A DNA stretch of 64,000 bases, from contig NZ_JAZIBG010000028.1 of assembly GCF_036621135.1 (NCBI RefSeq), positions 558,001 to 622,000 of the forward strand, read 5' to 3'. This document shows positions 49,162 to 57,660 of the stretch, in pieces. Origin of the DNA: Aquincola agrisoli. GTDB taxonomy: Bacteria > Pseudomonadota > Gammaproteobacteria > Burkholderiales > Burkholderiaceae_C. The position numbers were made by a program, and so were the translations under genes. The notes beneath the pieces were generated by a model, which saw only the letters and a program-made list of their open reading frames with translations, had not been told where the DNA came from and made no database searches. Numbering within the stretch: the first letter of the stretch is position 1; every line of letters starts with the position of its first letter.

Positions 49162-52100
49162 CGCACGTCCTCCTCGACCTCGTCGTCCGAATCCTGCCGC
49201 AGCATCAGCGCCAGCTCGTCGGCCAGCGCATCGAGCTCGAAGCGGTCGACCGCCTGGCGCAGGCGCGCGATCTCGGCGGCGCACGCGGGGTGCTGGCCCA
49301 GCGCGATGTCGAGCGTGCGCTGCAGGCCGTGCACGTGGCCCAGCCGGGCCTCGCGCATCAGCTCGCTGACCAGGCCGATCGGCAGCGCCGGGCCCTCGGC
49401 CGCGGCCGGGACGCCGTTCGTCCAGTGCGGCAGCGCCAGCTCGGCCAGCCATTCCACCTGCAGGTGCTTCTGCAGTTGCGCGAGCAGCTCCGACTCCATC
49501 ACCGGCTTGTCGACGAAGCCCTGGCATTGCGCCGCGGCCAGGCGCTCGGGCTGGTTCTCGAACGCGTTGGCCGACACGATGATGATCGGCAGCGACACGA
49601 AGCCCGCCTCGCGCAGCGCCGCGGCGGTCTGCCAGCCGTCCATGCCGTCCATCGTCACGTCGAGCAGCACCGCGTCGGGGGGCTGGGCCCGCACGCTCTC
49701 CAGGCACTCGCGGCCGCTGGCCGCCTCGCGGATGCGGAAGCCCAGCGGCATCAGCATGCCGGCGATCATCTGCCGGTGCGTCGGCTGGTCGTCCACCACC
49801 AGCAGCGTGCGGCGCGCGCCGAAGTAGCCGCTGACGGGCCGGTGCGTGGGCCGTGCGGGCGCGGGCTCGTGGATCTCGCGCAGGTACAGCCGCACGACGA
49901 AGGTGCTGCCCTCGCCGGGCGCGCTCTTCAGCGTGAGTTCGCCGCCCATCAGCTGCGTGAGCAGGTGCGTGATGGTCAGGCCCAGGCCGGTGCCGGGCTC
50001 ACCGGTGCGGCGGCCCGCGCTGCCACGCTCGAAGGGCAGGAAGATGCGCTCCTGCTCCTCGGCCGCGATGCCGATGCCGGTGTCGATGACCTCGAAGCGC
50101 ACCACCTCGCGGCGGTAATCCAGCCGCAGTGTGATGCCGCCCTGGTCGGTGAAGCGCACCGCGTTGCCCAGCAGGTTGATGAGGATCTGCCGCAGCCGCT
50201 TGGCATCGGCGTTCACGTAGGCCGGCACGCGCCCGCTGGTCTGCAGCGCGAAGGCCAGGCCCTTGGCCTCGGCCTGCGGCGCGACCATGCGCACCAGGTC
50301 GTCGAGGAACTCGTGCATCGGCAGCGGCGCCGGGTCGAGCCGCAGCCGGCCGGCCTCGATGCGCGCCAGGTCGAGCAGGCCTTCGATCAGGCTGCGCAGG
50401 TGCTCGCCGCTGCGCTGGATGGTGTCGACCGACGCGCGCCGCGCGCCCTGGATCTGCTCGTCCTTCAGCAGGATCTGCGCATAGCCGAGGATGCTGTTGA
50501 GCGGCGTGCGCAGCTCGTGCGTGATGCCGGCGACGTAGCGCGTCTTGGCCTGGTTGGCGGCCTCGGCCAAGTCCTTCGCGGCCTGCAGCGCGGCGTCGGT
50601 GCGCTTGTGCGCCTCGATCTCGCGCGTGAGCAACTGGTTCTGGCGGTTCGATTCGTCCTGCGCCATGCGCCGGCTTTCACTGGCCAGCACGATCCACCAG
50701 GCCGCCACCGCCGCGGCCAGCGACAGCAGCGCGAACACCTTCAGGAACGGTGCCTGCAGCGAGGCGGCGTCGGCCGCGCCCACCACCGTCTCCTGGTCGT
50801 ACACCACGCCCAGGATGGCGGCCAGCAAGGCCATCAGCGACAGCGCCACGCCCAGGTACTGCGCCACGCGCGAGTGCCCGTGCGCGGCCACCGACGGCGG
50901 CAGCACCGCCGCCAGCGCGCGGCCCACCTGCTCGGCCGCGCGCGCGCCGGTCTTGCAGCGGTCGTGGCAGCGCGATTCGAGTGTGCAGCACAGCGAGCAG
51001 ATGGGCGCGTCGTAGGCCGGGCACTGGGCCATGTGTTCCGACTCGAAGCGGTTCTCGCACACCGAGCAGGTCACCGTCTCGCCGGGCGCCCAGGCTGCGG
51101 TGTTGCGGCGGGCGAGGTAGTAGCGGCCCTGCGTGCGCCACGCCAGCAGCGGCGACACGCCCATCGCCACCACCAGCGCGATGAAGGGCGAGAACGCCCC
51201 GGCCGCCGGCCCGAACACGCCCGCGTACGCGGCCACCGCCAGCAGCGCCGCCACCAGCGTGGCGCCCAGGCCCACCGGGTTGATGTCGTACAGGTAGGCG
51301 CGGCGGAACTCGATGCCGCGCGGGCTCCAGCCCATCGGCTTGTTGATGACCAGGTCGGCCACCAGCGCGCCCACCCACGCGATGGCGACGTTGCTGTAGA
51401 GGCCCAGCACGCGCTCCAGCGCCTCGAACACGCCCAGCGTCATCAGCAGCACGGCGATCATCACGTTGAACACCAGCCACACCACGCGGCCCGGGTGGCT
51501 GTGCGTGAGCCGCGCGAAGAAGTTGCTCCACGCCAGCGAGCCGGCGTAGGCGTTGGTGAGGTTGATCTTCACCTGCGCGATGACCACGAACACGATGGTG
51601 GCCAGCAGCACGTGCTCGGGGTTGTCGAACACATAGGCGAAGCCGGCGATGTACATCTGCGTGGGGTCGCCCGCCTTCTCGGCCGACACCTGGTGCTGCA
51701 GCGCGATGAACGCCAGGAACGCGCCGCCCAGCATCTTCAGCATGCCGGGCACGATCCACCCCGGCCCGGCCACCAGCACCGCCGCCCACCACTGCCGGCG
51801 GTTGGCATGCGTCTTCTTGGGCAGGAAGCGCAGGTAGTCGACCTGCTCGCCGATCTGCACCACCAGCGAGAACGCCACCGTGGTGGCGGCGCCGAACATC
51901 AGGCCGTCGAAGCCGGGGCCGCCCGACACCCGCCCGGCCAGGCCGGTGAACTGCGCGTAGAGCGACGGGTCCTTGACCGCGATGGCCAGGAAGGGGCAGA
52001 AGAACAGCACGATCCACACCGGCTGCGTCCACCACTGCAGGCGCGAGATGAGCGTGATGCCGTGCATCACCAGCGGCACGATCAGCAGCGACGACAGCAG

Positions 52101-52586
52101 GTAGCACAGCAGCAGCGGCCAGCCGAAGTAGAGCTCCAGCGCGTGCGCCAGGATGGCCGCCTCCAGCGCGAAGAAGATGAAGGTGAAGGTGGCGTAGATC
52201 AGCGAGGTGATCGTCGAGCCCAGGTAGCCGAAGCCGGCGCCGCGGGTGAGCAGGTCCATGTCGACGCCGTAGCGCGCGGCGTAGTAGCTGATGGGCAGGC
52301 CGGTGAGGAAGGTGATGAGCCCGACGACGAGGATGGCCCACAGCGCGTTCTGGAAGCCGTAGCTCAGCGCGATGGCCGCGCCGATGGCTTCCAGCGCCAG
52401 GAACGAGGTGGCGCCGAACGCGGTGTTGGCGACGCGGAACTCGCTCCACTTGCGGAAGGTGCTGGGCGTGTAGCGCAGCGCGTAGTCCTCCAGCGTCTCG
52501 TCGGCGACCCAGCTGTTGTAGTCGCGGCGGATGCGGAAGATCTTCTGCGTGGGCTGCGCCAAAGCGGGGCTCCTCGGAATGGGCAC
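49158..52586 (-). CDS. NCS1 permease-hybrid histidine kinase fusion (transceptor)
   Basis: The 1142-residue protein is a fusion. Residues 1-490 form a purine/cytosine permease-like (NCS1) domain with about twelve membrane segments (GATSFLALEAIGAAIALSYG, QIGEQVDYLRFLP). Residues 507-544 hold eight Cys (CSVC, CPAYDAPICSLCC, CHDRC), possibly metal-binding. Two more membrane segments follow (about 573-597, 616-636). The kinase has phospho-His 690 (GITHELRTPLN), N, G1 and G2 boxes (NLLGNAVRF, DTGIGIA, GTGLGLT), and a receiver with Asp 976 (LLDVTMDGMDGW). The start is GTG at 52586. It likely senses a nitrogenous solute for the divergent urt-fmd operon. Confidence 0.9.
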   Translation of the reverse strand: MPIPRSPALAQPTQKIFRIRRDYNSWVADETLEDYALRYTPSTFRKWSEFRVANTAFGATSFLALEAIGAAIALSYGFQNALWAILVVGLITFLTGLPISYYAARYGVDMDLLTRGAGFGYLGSTITSLIYATFTFIFFALEAAILAHALELYFGWPLLLCYLLSSLLIVPLVMHGITLISRLQWWTQPVWIVLFFCPFLAIAVKDPSLYAQFTGLAGRVSGGPGFDGLMFGAATTVAFSLVVQIGEQVDYLRFLPKKTHANRRQWWAAVLVAGPGWIVPGMLKMLGGAFLAFIALQHQVSAEKAGDPTQMYIAGFAYVFDNPEHVLLATIVFVVIAQVKINLTNAYAGSLAWSNFFARLTHSHPGRVVWLVFNVMIAVLLMTLGVFEALERVLGLYSNVAIAWVGALVADLVINKPMGWSPRGIEFRRAYLYDINPVGLGATLVAALLAVAAYAGVFGPAAGAFSPFIALVVAMGVSPLLAWRTQGRYYLARRNTAAWAPGETVTCSVCENRFESEHMAQCPAYDAPICSLCCTLESRCHDRCKTGARAAEQVGRALAAVLPPSVAAHGHSRVAQYLGVALSLMALLAAILGVVYDQETVVGAADAASLQAPFLKVFALLSLAAAVAAWWIVLASESRRMAQDESNRQNQLLTREIEAHKRTDAALQAAKDLAEAANQAKTRYVAGITHELRTPLNSILGYAQILLKDEQIQGARRASVDTIQRSGEHLRSLIEGLLDLARIEAGRLRLDPAPLPMHEFLDDLVRMVAPQAEAKGLAFALQTSGRVPAYVNADAKRLRQILINLLGNAVRFTDQGGITLRLDYRREVVRFEVIDTGIGIAAEEQERIFLPFERGSAGRRTGEPGTGLGLTITHLLTQLMGGELTLKSAPGEGSTFVVRLYLREIHEPAPARPTHRPVSGYFGARRTLLVVDDQPTHRQMIAGMLMPLGFRIREAASGRECLESVRAQPPDAVLLDVTMDGMDGWQTAAALREAGFVSLPIIIVSANAFENQPERLAAAQCQGFVDKPVMESELLAQLQKHLQVEWLAELALPHWTNGVPAAAEGPALPIGLVSELMREARLGHVHGLQRTLDIALGQHPACAAEIARLRQAVDRFELDALADELALMLRQDSDDEVEEDVR

Positions 52587-52638
52587 GGCGGGGGCCGGGC
52601 GCTTGCAAGAAGCGAACCCAGGCGCGCTCGGCGGCGGC

Positions 52639-52654
52639 TACGTCGAATGACGTA
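52639..52654. promoter_or_regulatory. Palindromic operator candidate in the kinase/urtA divergent region
   Basis: TACGTCGAATGACGTA is a perfect inverted repeat (TACGTC, GAAT, GACGTA), 73 bases before the urtA ATG and 52 bases before the kinase start. Such TAC-N10-GTA palindromes suit LuxR/GerE-type response regulators, and the regulator encoded at 48265 is the obvious candidate. Binding is inferred. Confidence 0.6.
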
Positions 52655-52727
52655 TTCGTGCGTATCAGGGCTTCTCCCAAGATGCGGCAACGCCCCGCTT
52701 CACCAACGCATCTCGAGGAGAACCCGC

Positions 52728-53993
52728 ATGACCATCGACCCCCGCGACATCGACCCGACCCTGGCCTCGCTGCGCCGCCGCCGCCTGCTGCAGGGCGCGG
52801 CCGCGCTGCCGCTGGCCGGCCTGGGCGGCCTGGCGCTGGCCCAGCAGTTCCCCACCGCCAAGGTCAACACCACCAAGCTGGCCGTCACCGACACCGAGGT
52901 GACGGTGGGCCAGCTGCACTCGGCCACCGGCACGATGGCCATCTCCGAGACCGGCTCCATCCAGGCCGAGCAGCTCGCCATCGACCAGATCAACGCGATG
53001 GGCGGCGTGCTGGGCCGCAAGATCAAGGTCATCAAGGAAGACGGCGCCTCCGACTGGCCGACCTTCGCCGAGAAGTCGAAGAAGCTGCTGGTCAACGACC
53101 GCGTCGCGGCCGTGTTCGGCTGCTGGACCTCGGCCTCGCGCAAGGCCGTGCTGCCGATCTTCGAGAAGGAGAACGGCATGCTCTATTACCCGACCTTCTA
53201 CGAAGGCCTGGAGCAGAGCAAGAACGTGATCTACACCGGCCAGGAAGCCACGCAGCAGATCCTGTGGGGCCTGGACTGGGCGCAGAAGACCAAGGGCGCG
53301 AAGACCTACTTCCTGATCGGCTCCGACTACATCTGGCCGCGCACGTCGATGAAGATCGGCCGCAAGCACATCGAGAACGTGCTGAAGAACAAGGTGGTGG
53401 GCGAGGAGTACTACCCGCTGGGCCACACCAACTTCAACTCGCTGATCAACAAGATCAAGGTGGCCAAGCCCGACGTGATCTTCGCGGCGGTGGTGGGCGG
53501 CTCGAACGTGGCCTTCTACAAGCAGCTGAAGGCCGCGGGCGTCACCGCCGACAAGCAGTTCCTGCTGACCATCTCGGTCACGGAAGACGAGGTGCTGGGC
53601 ATCGGCGGCGAGAACATGGCGGGCTTCTACTCGTCGATGAAGTACTTCCAGTCGCTGGACAACGAGAACAACAAGAAGTTCGTCGCCGCCTTCAAGGCCA
53701 AGTACGGCAAGGACGCGGTGATCGGCGACGTGACGCAGGCCGGCTACCTCGGCCCCTGGCTGTGGAAGGCCACGGTCGAGAAGGCCGGCAGCTTCGACGT
53801 CGACAAGATCGCCGCCGCCTCGGCCGACATCGAGCTGAAGACCGCGCCCGAAGGCTACGTGAAGCTGCACCCCAACCACCACCTGTGGAGCAAGACGCGC
53901 ATCGGCCAGGCGCAGGCGGACGGGCAGTTCAAGGTGGTGGCGGAGTCGCCCAACCTGATCGAGCCGAACCCGTTCCCCGAGGGCTACAAGTAA
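52728..53993 (+). CDS. urtA: Urea/short-chain amide ABC transporter, substrate-binding protein
   Basis: The 421-residue protein has a Tat-like signal (LASLRRRRLLQGAAALPLAG) and the UrtA/FmdD body (EVTVGQLHSATGTMAISETG, VFGCWTSASRKAVLPIFEKE, LYYPTFYEGLEQSKNVIYTG, YPLGHTNFNSLINKI). It is the periplasmic receptor for a branched-chain-type ABC importer. UrtA binds urea; the close FmdD protein of Methylophilus binds short amides. Formamidase downstream makes amide uptake plausible here. CGAGGAG lies seven bases before the ATG. Confidence 0.93.
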   Translation: MTIDPRDIDPTLASLRRRRLLQGAAALPLAGLGGLALAQQFPTAKVNTTKLAVTDTEVTVGQLHSATGTMAISETGSIQAEQLAIDQINAMGGVLGRKIKVIKEDGASDWPTFAEKSKKLLVNDRVAAVFGCWTSASRKAVLPIFEKENGMLYYPTFYEGLEQSKNVIYTGQEATQQILWGLDWAQKTKGAKTYFLIGSDYIWPRTSMKIGRKHIENVLKNKVVGEEYYPLGHTNFNSLINKIKVAKPDVIFAAVVGGSNVAFYKQLKAAGVTADKQFLLTISVTEDEVLGIGGENMAGFYSSMKYFQSLDNENNKKFVAAFKAKYGKDAVIGDVTQAGYLGPWLWKATVEKAGSFDVDKIAAASADIELKTAPEGYVKLHPNHHLWSKTRIGQAQADGQFKVVAESPNLIEPNPFPEGYK

Positions 53994-54018
53994 GCCGCAC
54001 CGCGAGGGAGATGACGCC

Positions 54019-54933
54019 ATGACGCTGACCGACATGATGAACATCGGCCTGATGCAGGGCTTCGCCGGCCTGAGCCTCTTCTCGGTACTGCTGCTGATGG
54101 GCTTGGGCCTGGCCATCATCTTCGGCCAGATGGGCGTCATCAACATGGCGCACGGCGAGTTCATGACGATCGGCGCCTACACGATCTACCTCTTCTCGCA
54201 CCTCGCTGAGGCCTACGCGCCCAAGCTGGTGCAGGCCTACTTCCCGTTCGCGATCGCCGCGGCCTTCCTGTTCGCCTTCGCGGTGGGCTGGGCGGTGGAG
54301 TGGCTGGTCATCCGCCACCTCTACCGCCGGCCGCTCGACACGCTGCTGGCCACCTGGGGCCTGTCGCTGGCGATGCAGCAGATCTTCCGCTCGACCTTCG
54401 GCGCCAAGGAGGTGAGCCCCACGCTGCCCGACTGGCTGATGGGCTCCTGGGCACCCGCCGAAGGCCTGGACATCCCGATCAACGGCCTCTTCGTGATGGG
54501 GCTGACGCTGCTGGTGACGGCCGGGGTGCTGATCGCGCTCTACAAGTCGCGCTGGGGCTTGCGCGTGCGTGCCACGGTGGCCAACCGCGTGATGGCCAAC
54601 GCCACCGGCATCAACACCCGCCAGACCGACCGGCTCACCTTCGCGATCGGCTGCGGCATCGCCGGCGTGGCCGGCGCGGCCTTCACCACCATCGGTTCGA
54701 CCGGGCCGACCTCGGGCTCGCTCTACATCGTGGACGCCTTCCTGGTGGTGACCTTCGGCGGCGCGGCCAGCCTGTTCGGCACGGTGGTCTCGGCCTTCGG
54801 CATCGCGCAGACGCAGTCGATCTCGGAGTTCTTCATGACGGGCTCGATGGCCAAGGTGCTGACGCTGTCGGCCATCGTGGTGATCCTGATGTTCCGCCCC
54901 CAAGGCCTGTTCGCGGTCAAGGTTCGGCGCTGA
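54019..54933 (+). CDS. urtB: Urea/amide ABC transporter permease 1
   Basis: The 304-residue permease has eight or so membrane segments and UrtB/LivH features (LGLAIIFGQMGVINMAHGEF, MTIGAYTIYL, LATWGLSLAMQQIFRSTFGA, VVTFGGAASLFGT). It lacks the long N-terminal extension seen in some UrtB proteins. GAGGGAG precedes the start. It pairs with UrtC to form the membrane channel. Its stop overlaps a tiny coupling ORF that leads to urtC. Confidence 0.93.
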   Translation: MTLTDMMNIGLMQGFAGLSLFSVLLLMGLGLAIIFGQMGVINMAHGEFMTIGAYTIYLFSHLAEAYAPKLVQAYFPFAIAAAFLFAFAVGWAVEWLVIRHLYRRPLDTLLATWGLSLAMQQIFRSTFGAKEVSPTLPDWLMGSWAPAEGLDIPINGLFVMGLTLLVTAGVLIALYKSRWGLRVRATVANRVMANATGINTRQTDRLTFAIGCGIAGVAGAAFTTIGSTGPTSGSLYIVDAFLVVTFGGAASLFGTVVSAFGIAQTQSISEFFMTGSMAKVLTLSAIVVILMFRPQGLFAVKVRR

Positions 54934-54980
54934 TGGCCGCCCTGCTTCTTCTCGCCTCATCGATCGGACAGTGCATATGA
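54933..54980 (+). CDS. 15-codon coupling ORF between urtB and urtC
   Basis: An ATG overlapping the urtB stop (TGATG at 54931-54935) opens a frame encoding MAALLLLASSIGQCI, whose TGA (54978-54980) overlaps the urtC ATG (ATGA at 54977-54980). Because urtC has no good Shine-Dalgarno, ribosomes may be handed from urtB to urtC through this mini-frame. The peptide itself probably has no role. Confidence 0.35.
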   Translation: MAALLLLASSIGQCI

Positions 54981-56191
54981 ACGGCTTCAAGCAGTGGATG
55001 GGCCGCACCGGCATGGGCAGCGTGCTGCTGCTGGCCGTGGTGCTGGTGGTGGTGTTCCCGCTCACGCTCGACCTCTTCCGCCTCAACCTCGTCGGCAAGT
55101 ACCTGAGCTACGCCTTCGTGGCGCTCGGCCTGGTGATGCTGTGGGGCTGGGGCGGCGTGCTGAGCCTGGGCCAGGGCGTGTTCTTCGGCCTCGGCGGCTA
55201 CGGCATGGCGATGTTCCTGAAGCTGGAGGCCAGCGACCCGGAGACCACCAAGATCCAGTCGACGCCCGGCATCCCCGACTTCATGGACTGGAACCAGGTG
55301 ACCGAGCTGCCCACCTGGTGGCTGCCCTTCCATTCGTTCCCGGCGACGGTGCTGCTGGTGCTGGGCGTGCCCACGCTGCTGGCCTTCGTCATCGGCTTCG
55401 CGATGTTCAAGCGCCGCGTGGGCGGGGTGTACTTCGCGATCATCACGCAAGCGGTGGCGCTGATCCTCACGGTGCTGATCATCGGCCAGCAGGGCTACAC
55501 CGGCGGGGTCAACGGCATGACCGACCTGAAGACCCTGGCGGGCTGGGACACGCGCACCGACAGCGCCAAGGTGATCCTGTACTTCGTCTGCGTGGGGCTG
55601 CTGCTGGGCGCGATCGTGCTGTGTACCTGGATCCAGAAGAGCAAGCTCGGCACGCTGCTGCTGGCGATGCGCGACAAGGAAGACCGAGTGCGCTTCTCGG
55701 GCTACGACGTCGCCAACTTCCGCGTGTTCGCGTTCTGCCTGGCGGCGATGCTCTCGGCCGTCGGCGGCGCGATGTTCACGCTGCAGGTGGGCTTCATGTC
55801 GCCGTCGCTGGTGGGCATCGTCCCGTCGATCGAGATGGTGATCTTCGCCGCGGTGGGCGGGCGCATGTCGCTGGTGGGCGCGGTGTACGGCGCGCTGCTG
55901 GTGAACTACGGCAAGACCTACTTCTCCGAGACCTTCCCGGACCTGTGGCTCTTCATGATGGCCGGCCTCTTCCTCGGCGTGGTGCTGGCATTCCCCGACG
56001 GGCTGGCCGGGCTGTACACCGACAAGGTGAAGCCGTGGCTGATGAAGCGGATGGGCCGCGGCCCTGCCGCGCCGCAGGCTGAGGCGGCAGCACCCGCCGC
56101 TGTCGCGGCAACGCCGCTGCGCCGCGCCACCGAAGGCAACGGCGCGACCGATGCACCGCTGCCGCCGAGCGTCCAGGGCCAACACGGCTAA
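54977..56191 (+). CDS. urtC: Urea/amide ABC transporter permease 2
   Basis: The 404-residue permease has LivM-like helices with UrtC features (LGLVMLWGWGGVLSLGQGVF, FGLGGYGMAMFLKLEA, GGVYFAIITQAVALILTVLI, GFMSPSLVGIVPSIEMVIFA). The C-terminal tail is Ala/Pro-rich and variable. ATG at 54977 is preferred over GTG at 54971. The rest of the transporter (urtDE) lies 712 bases downstream, unusually far for these operons. Confidence 0.93.
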   Translation: MNGFKQWMGRTGMGSVLLLAVVLVVVFPLTLDLFRLNLVGKYLSYAFVALGLVMLWGWGGVLSLGQGVFFGLGGYGMAMFLKLEASDPETTKIQSTPGIPDFMDWNQVTELPTWWLPFHSFPATVLLVLGVPTLLAFVIGFAMFKRRVGGVYFAIITQAVALILTVLIIGQQGYTGGVNGMTDLKTLAGWDTRTDSAKVILYFVCVGLLLGAIVLCTWIQKSKLGTLLLAMRDKEDRVRFSGYDVANFRVFAFCLAAMLSAVGGAMFTLQVGFMSPSLVGIVPSIEMVIFAAVGGRMSLVGAVYGALLVNYGKTYFSETFPDLWLFMMAGLFLGVVLAFPDGLAGLYTDKVKPWLMKRMGRGPAAPQAEAAAPAAVAATPLRRATEGNGATDAPLPPSVQGQHG

Positions 56192-56903
56192 GACAGGAGC
56201 GCCGCAAGATGAGACGTCTTGAGTTGTCGCTGCTGTCGTCGAAGCAACTGCCCGGTGCGCTACCTCGTTGGGGCTGGAATGCGCAACAGGCGGTGCCCGG
56301 TGGGGGCTCATGCTGGGGTGGTCGGCGCGTTCCGCGCCGACTCCGCTGCGATGCTCGGGCCGAGGTCGGTGCCGCCGAACTCGCTACGTTCGCTTCGCTC
56401 ACTGCGCTCAAACAGGCGTCGGCAAGTCAGATGTTGATGCGCGCTGCGCGCGCCGACCTCGGCCCTGCGCTTCTCGCCACCCCAGAAATCGCCCCCACCG
56501 GGCACCGCCTGCTGCGCTGGCACCGGCTTTTCCTTGCTTGGATAAAAGCAAACCCACGCCTCAGCCCGACAGAGCCCGAGGCGAAGCGAGCAATCCATCG
56601 CCGCGAATCACCCACCGTGCCTGCTGCGGGGTGTGCGCGTGCGCTGGGGCCTGCGTGTGAGGCGCCGAGTAGCGCAGGGCGCCTGGGGTGCGCGCGCAGC
56701 GCGCTTCGTCAACTGATCTGCCGACGCCTGTTTGAACGCAGCGAACGCAGTGAGCGAAGTGAGTTCGGCGGCAACCCCAGGCGACCGAGCAACGCAGGGA
56801 AGTCGGCGCTCCGCGCCGACCGCCTCAGTCGCAGGCCACGGCATACCTGCACACCCCGCAGCACAAGCACCGACCCCCAGCGCCCCGCCGGAGCACAAAC
56901 CCC
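56192..56903. repeat. 712-bp repeat-rich intergenic insert within the urt operon
   Basis: No convincing gene lies here. Two copies of a roughly 130-base element face each other: 56321-56450 (plus) and 56691-56820 (minus). They share the core of CCGCCGAACTC, TTCGCTCACTGCG, CTCAAACAGGCGTCGGCA and flanking GTCGGCGCG hairpins. A second inverted pair, with CAGGCGGTGCCCGGTGGGGG, lies at about 56285-56320 and 56477-56517. The repeated GAACGCAGTGAGCGAAGTGAG heptads, which in frame read ERSERSERSE, are a known kind of dispersed intergenic repeat in this bacterial group. It separates urtC from urtD and could form large RNA hairpins. Confidence 0.75.
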
Positions 56904-57647
56904 ATGAGCAACACAGACTTCGCCCTGGCAGTCGAAGACCTCACCGTCTCGTTCGACGGCTTCAAGGCCATCGACAACCTGACGCTGTACGTCGACAAGA
57001 ACGAGCTGCGCGTGATCATCGGGCCCAACGGCGCAGGCAAGACCACGCTGCTCGACCTGATCTGCGGCAAGACACGCGCCAGCCACGGCAGCATCAAGTT
57101 CAAGAACCAGGAGATGACGAAGCTGGCCGAACACCGCATCGTGCGCGCCGGCATCGGCCGCAAGTTCCAGACGCCGTCGATCTACGAAAACCTGTCGGTC
57201 TTCAAGAACCTGGAAGTCTCCTTTCCGCGCGGGCGCAGCGTGTTCGGCGCGCTGGCCTTCCAGTGCGACGACGAGGTGAAGCAGCGCGTGCAGGCGGTGG
57301 CCGACGAGATCGGCCTGGGCGACCAGCTCGAGACCGAGGCTGGCCTGCTCTCGCACGGCCAGAAGCAATGGCTGGAGATCGGGATGCTGCTGATGCAGGA
57401 GCCCGAGCTGCTGATGCTGGACGAGCCCATCGCCGGCATGAGCGTGCGCGAGCGCGAGCTGACCGCCGAGCTGCTGCAGCGCATCTGCCAGGGCCGCTCG
57501 GTCATCGTGATCGAGCACGACATGGACTTCGTCAAGCGCATCGCCCACAAGGTGACGGTGATGCACCAGGGAAAGATCCTCGCCGAAGGCTCGATGGACG
57601 AGGTGCAGAACGACCCCAAGGTCATCGACGTGTACCTCGGCCATTGA
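56904..57647 (+). CDS. urtD: Urea/amide ABC transporter ATP-binding protein 1
   Basis: The 247-residue ATPase has Walker A IIGPNGAGKTTLLD, signature LSHGQKQWLEIGMLL and Walker B LLMLDEPIAGM, then HDMDFV. LSHGQKQWLE is typical of UrtD. The start is ATG at 56904 with only a distant GGAG, after the repeat insert, so expression may depend on read-through or on a promoter inside the insert. Confidence 0.94.
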   Translation: MSNTDFALAVEDLTVSFDGFKAIDNLTLYVDKNELRVIIGPNGAGKTTLLDLICGKTRASHGSIKFKNQEMTKLAEHRIVRAGIGRKFQTPSIYENLSVFKNLEVSFPRGRSVFGALAFQCDDEVKQRVQAVADEIGLGDQLETEAGLLSHGQKQWLEIGMLLMQEPELLMLDEPIAGMSVRERELTAELLQRICQGRSVIVIEHDMDFVKRIAHKVTVMHQGKILAEGSMDEVQNDPKVIDVYLGH

Positions 57648-57660
57648 AAGGACGCCCGCC

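Noticed and set aside
49290..53993. A 1567-codon open frame on the plus strand, antisense to the permease-kinase gene and running into urtA
   Set aside because: Codon composition of the upstream 1146 codons is that of an antisense GC-rich shadow (Arg, Ala, His, Gln rich). The opposite strand has a complete multi-domain protein. Only the urtA part from 52728 is real.
56209..56907. Frames encoding ERSERSERSE-type peptides
   Set aside because: They come from translation of the repeated heptads in the intergenic element, occur in both orientations, and have no ribosome-binding site of note. Treated as a repeat, not a gene.
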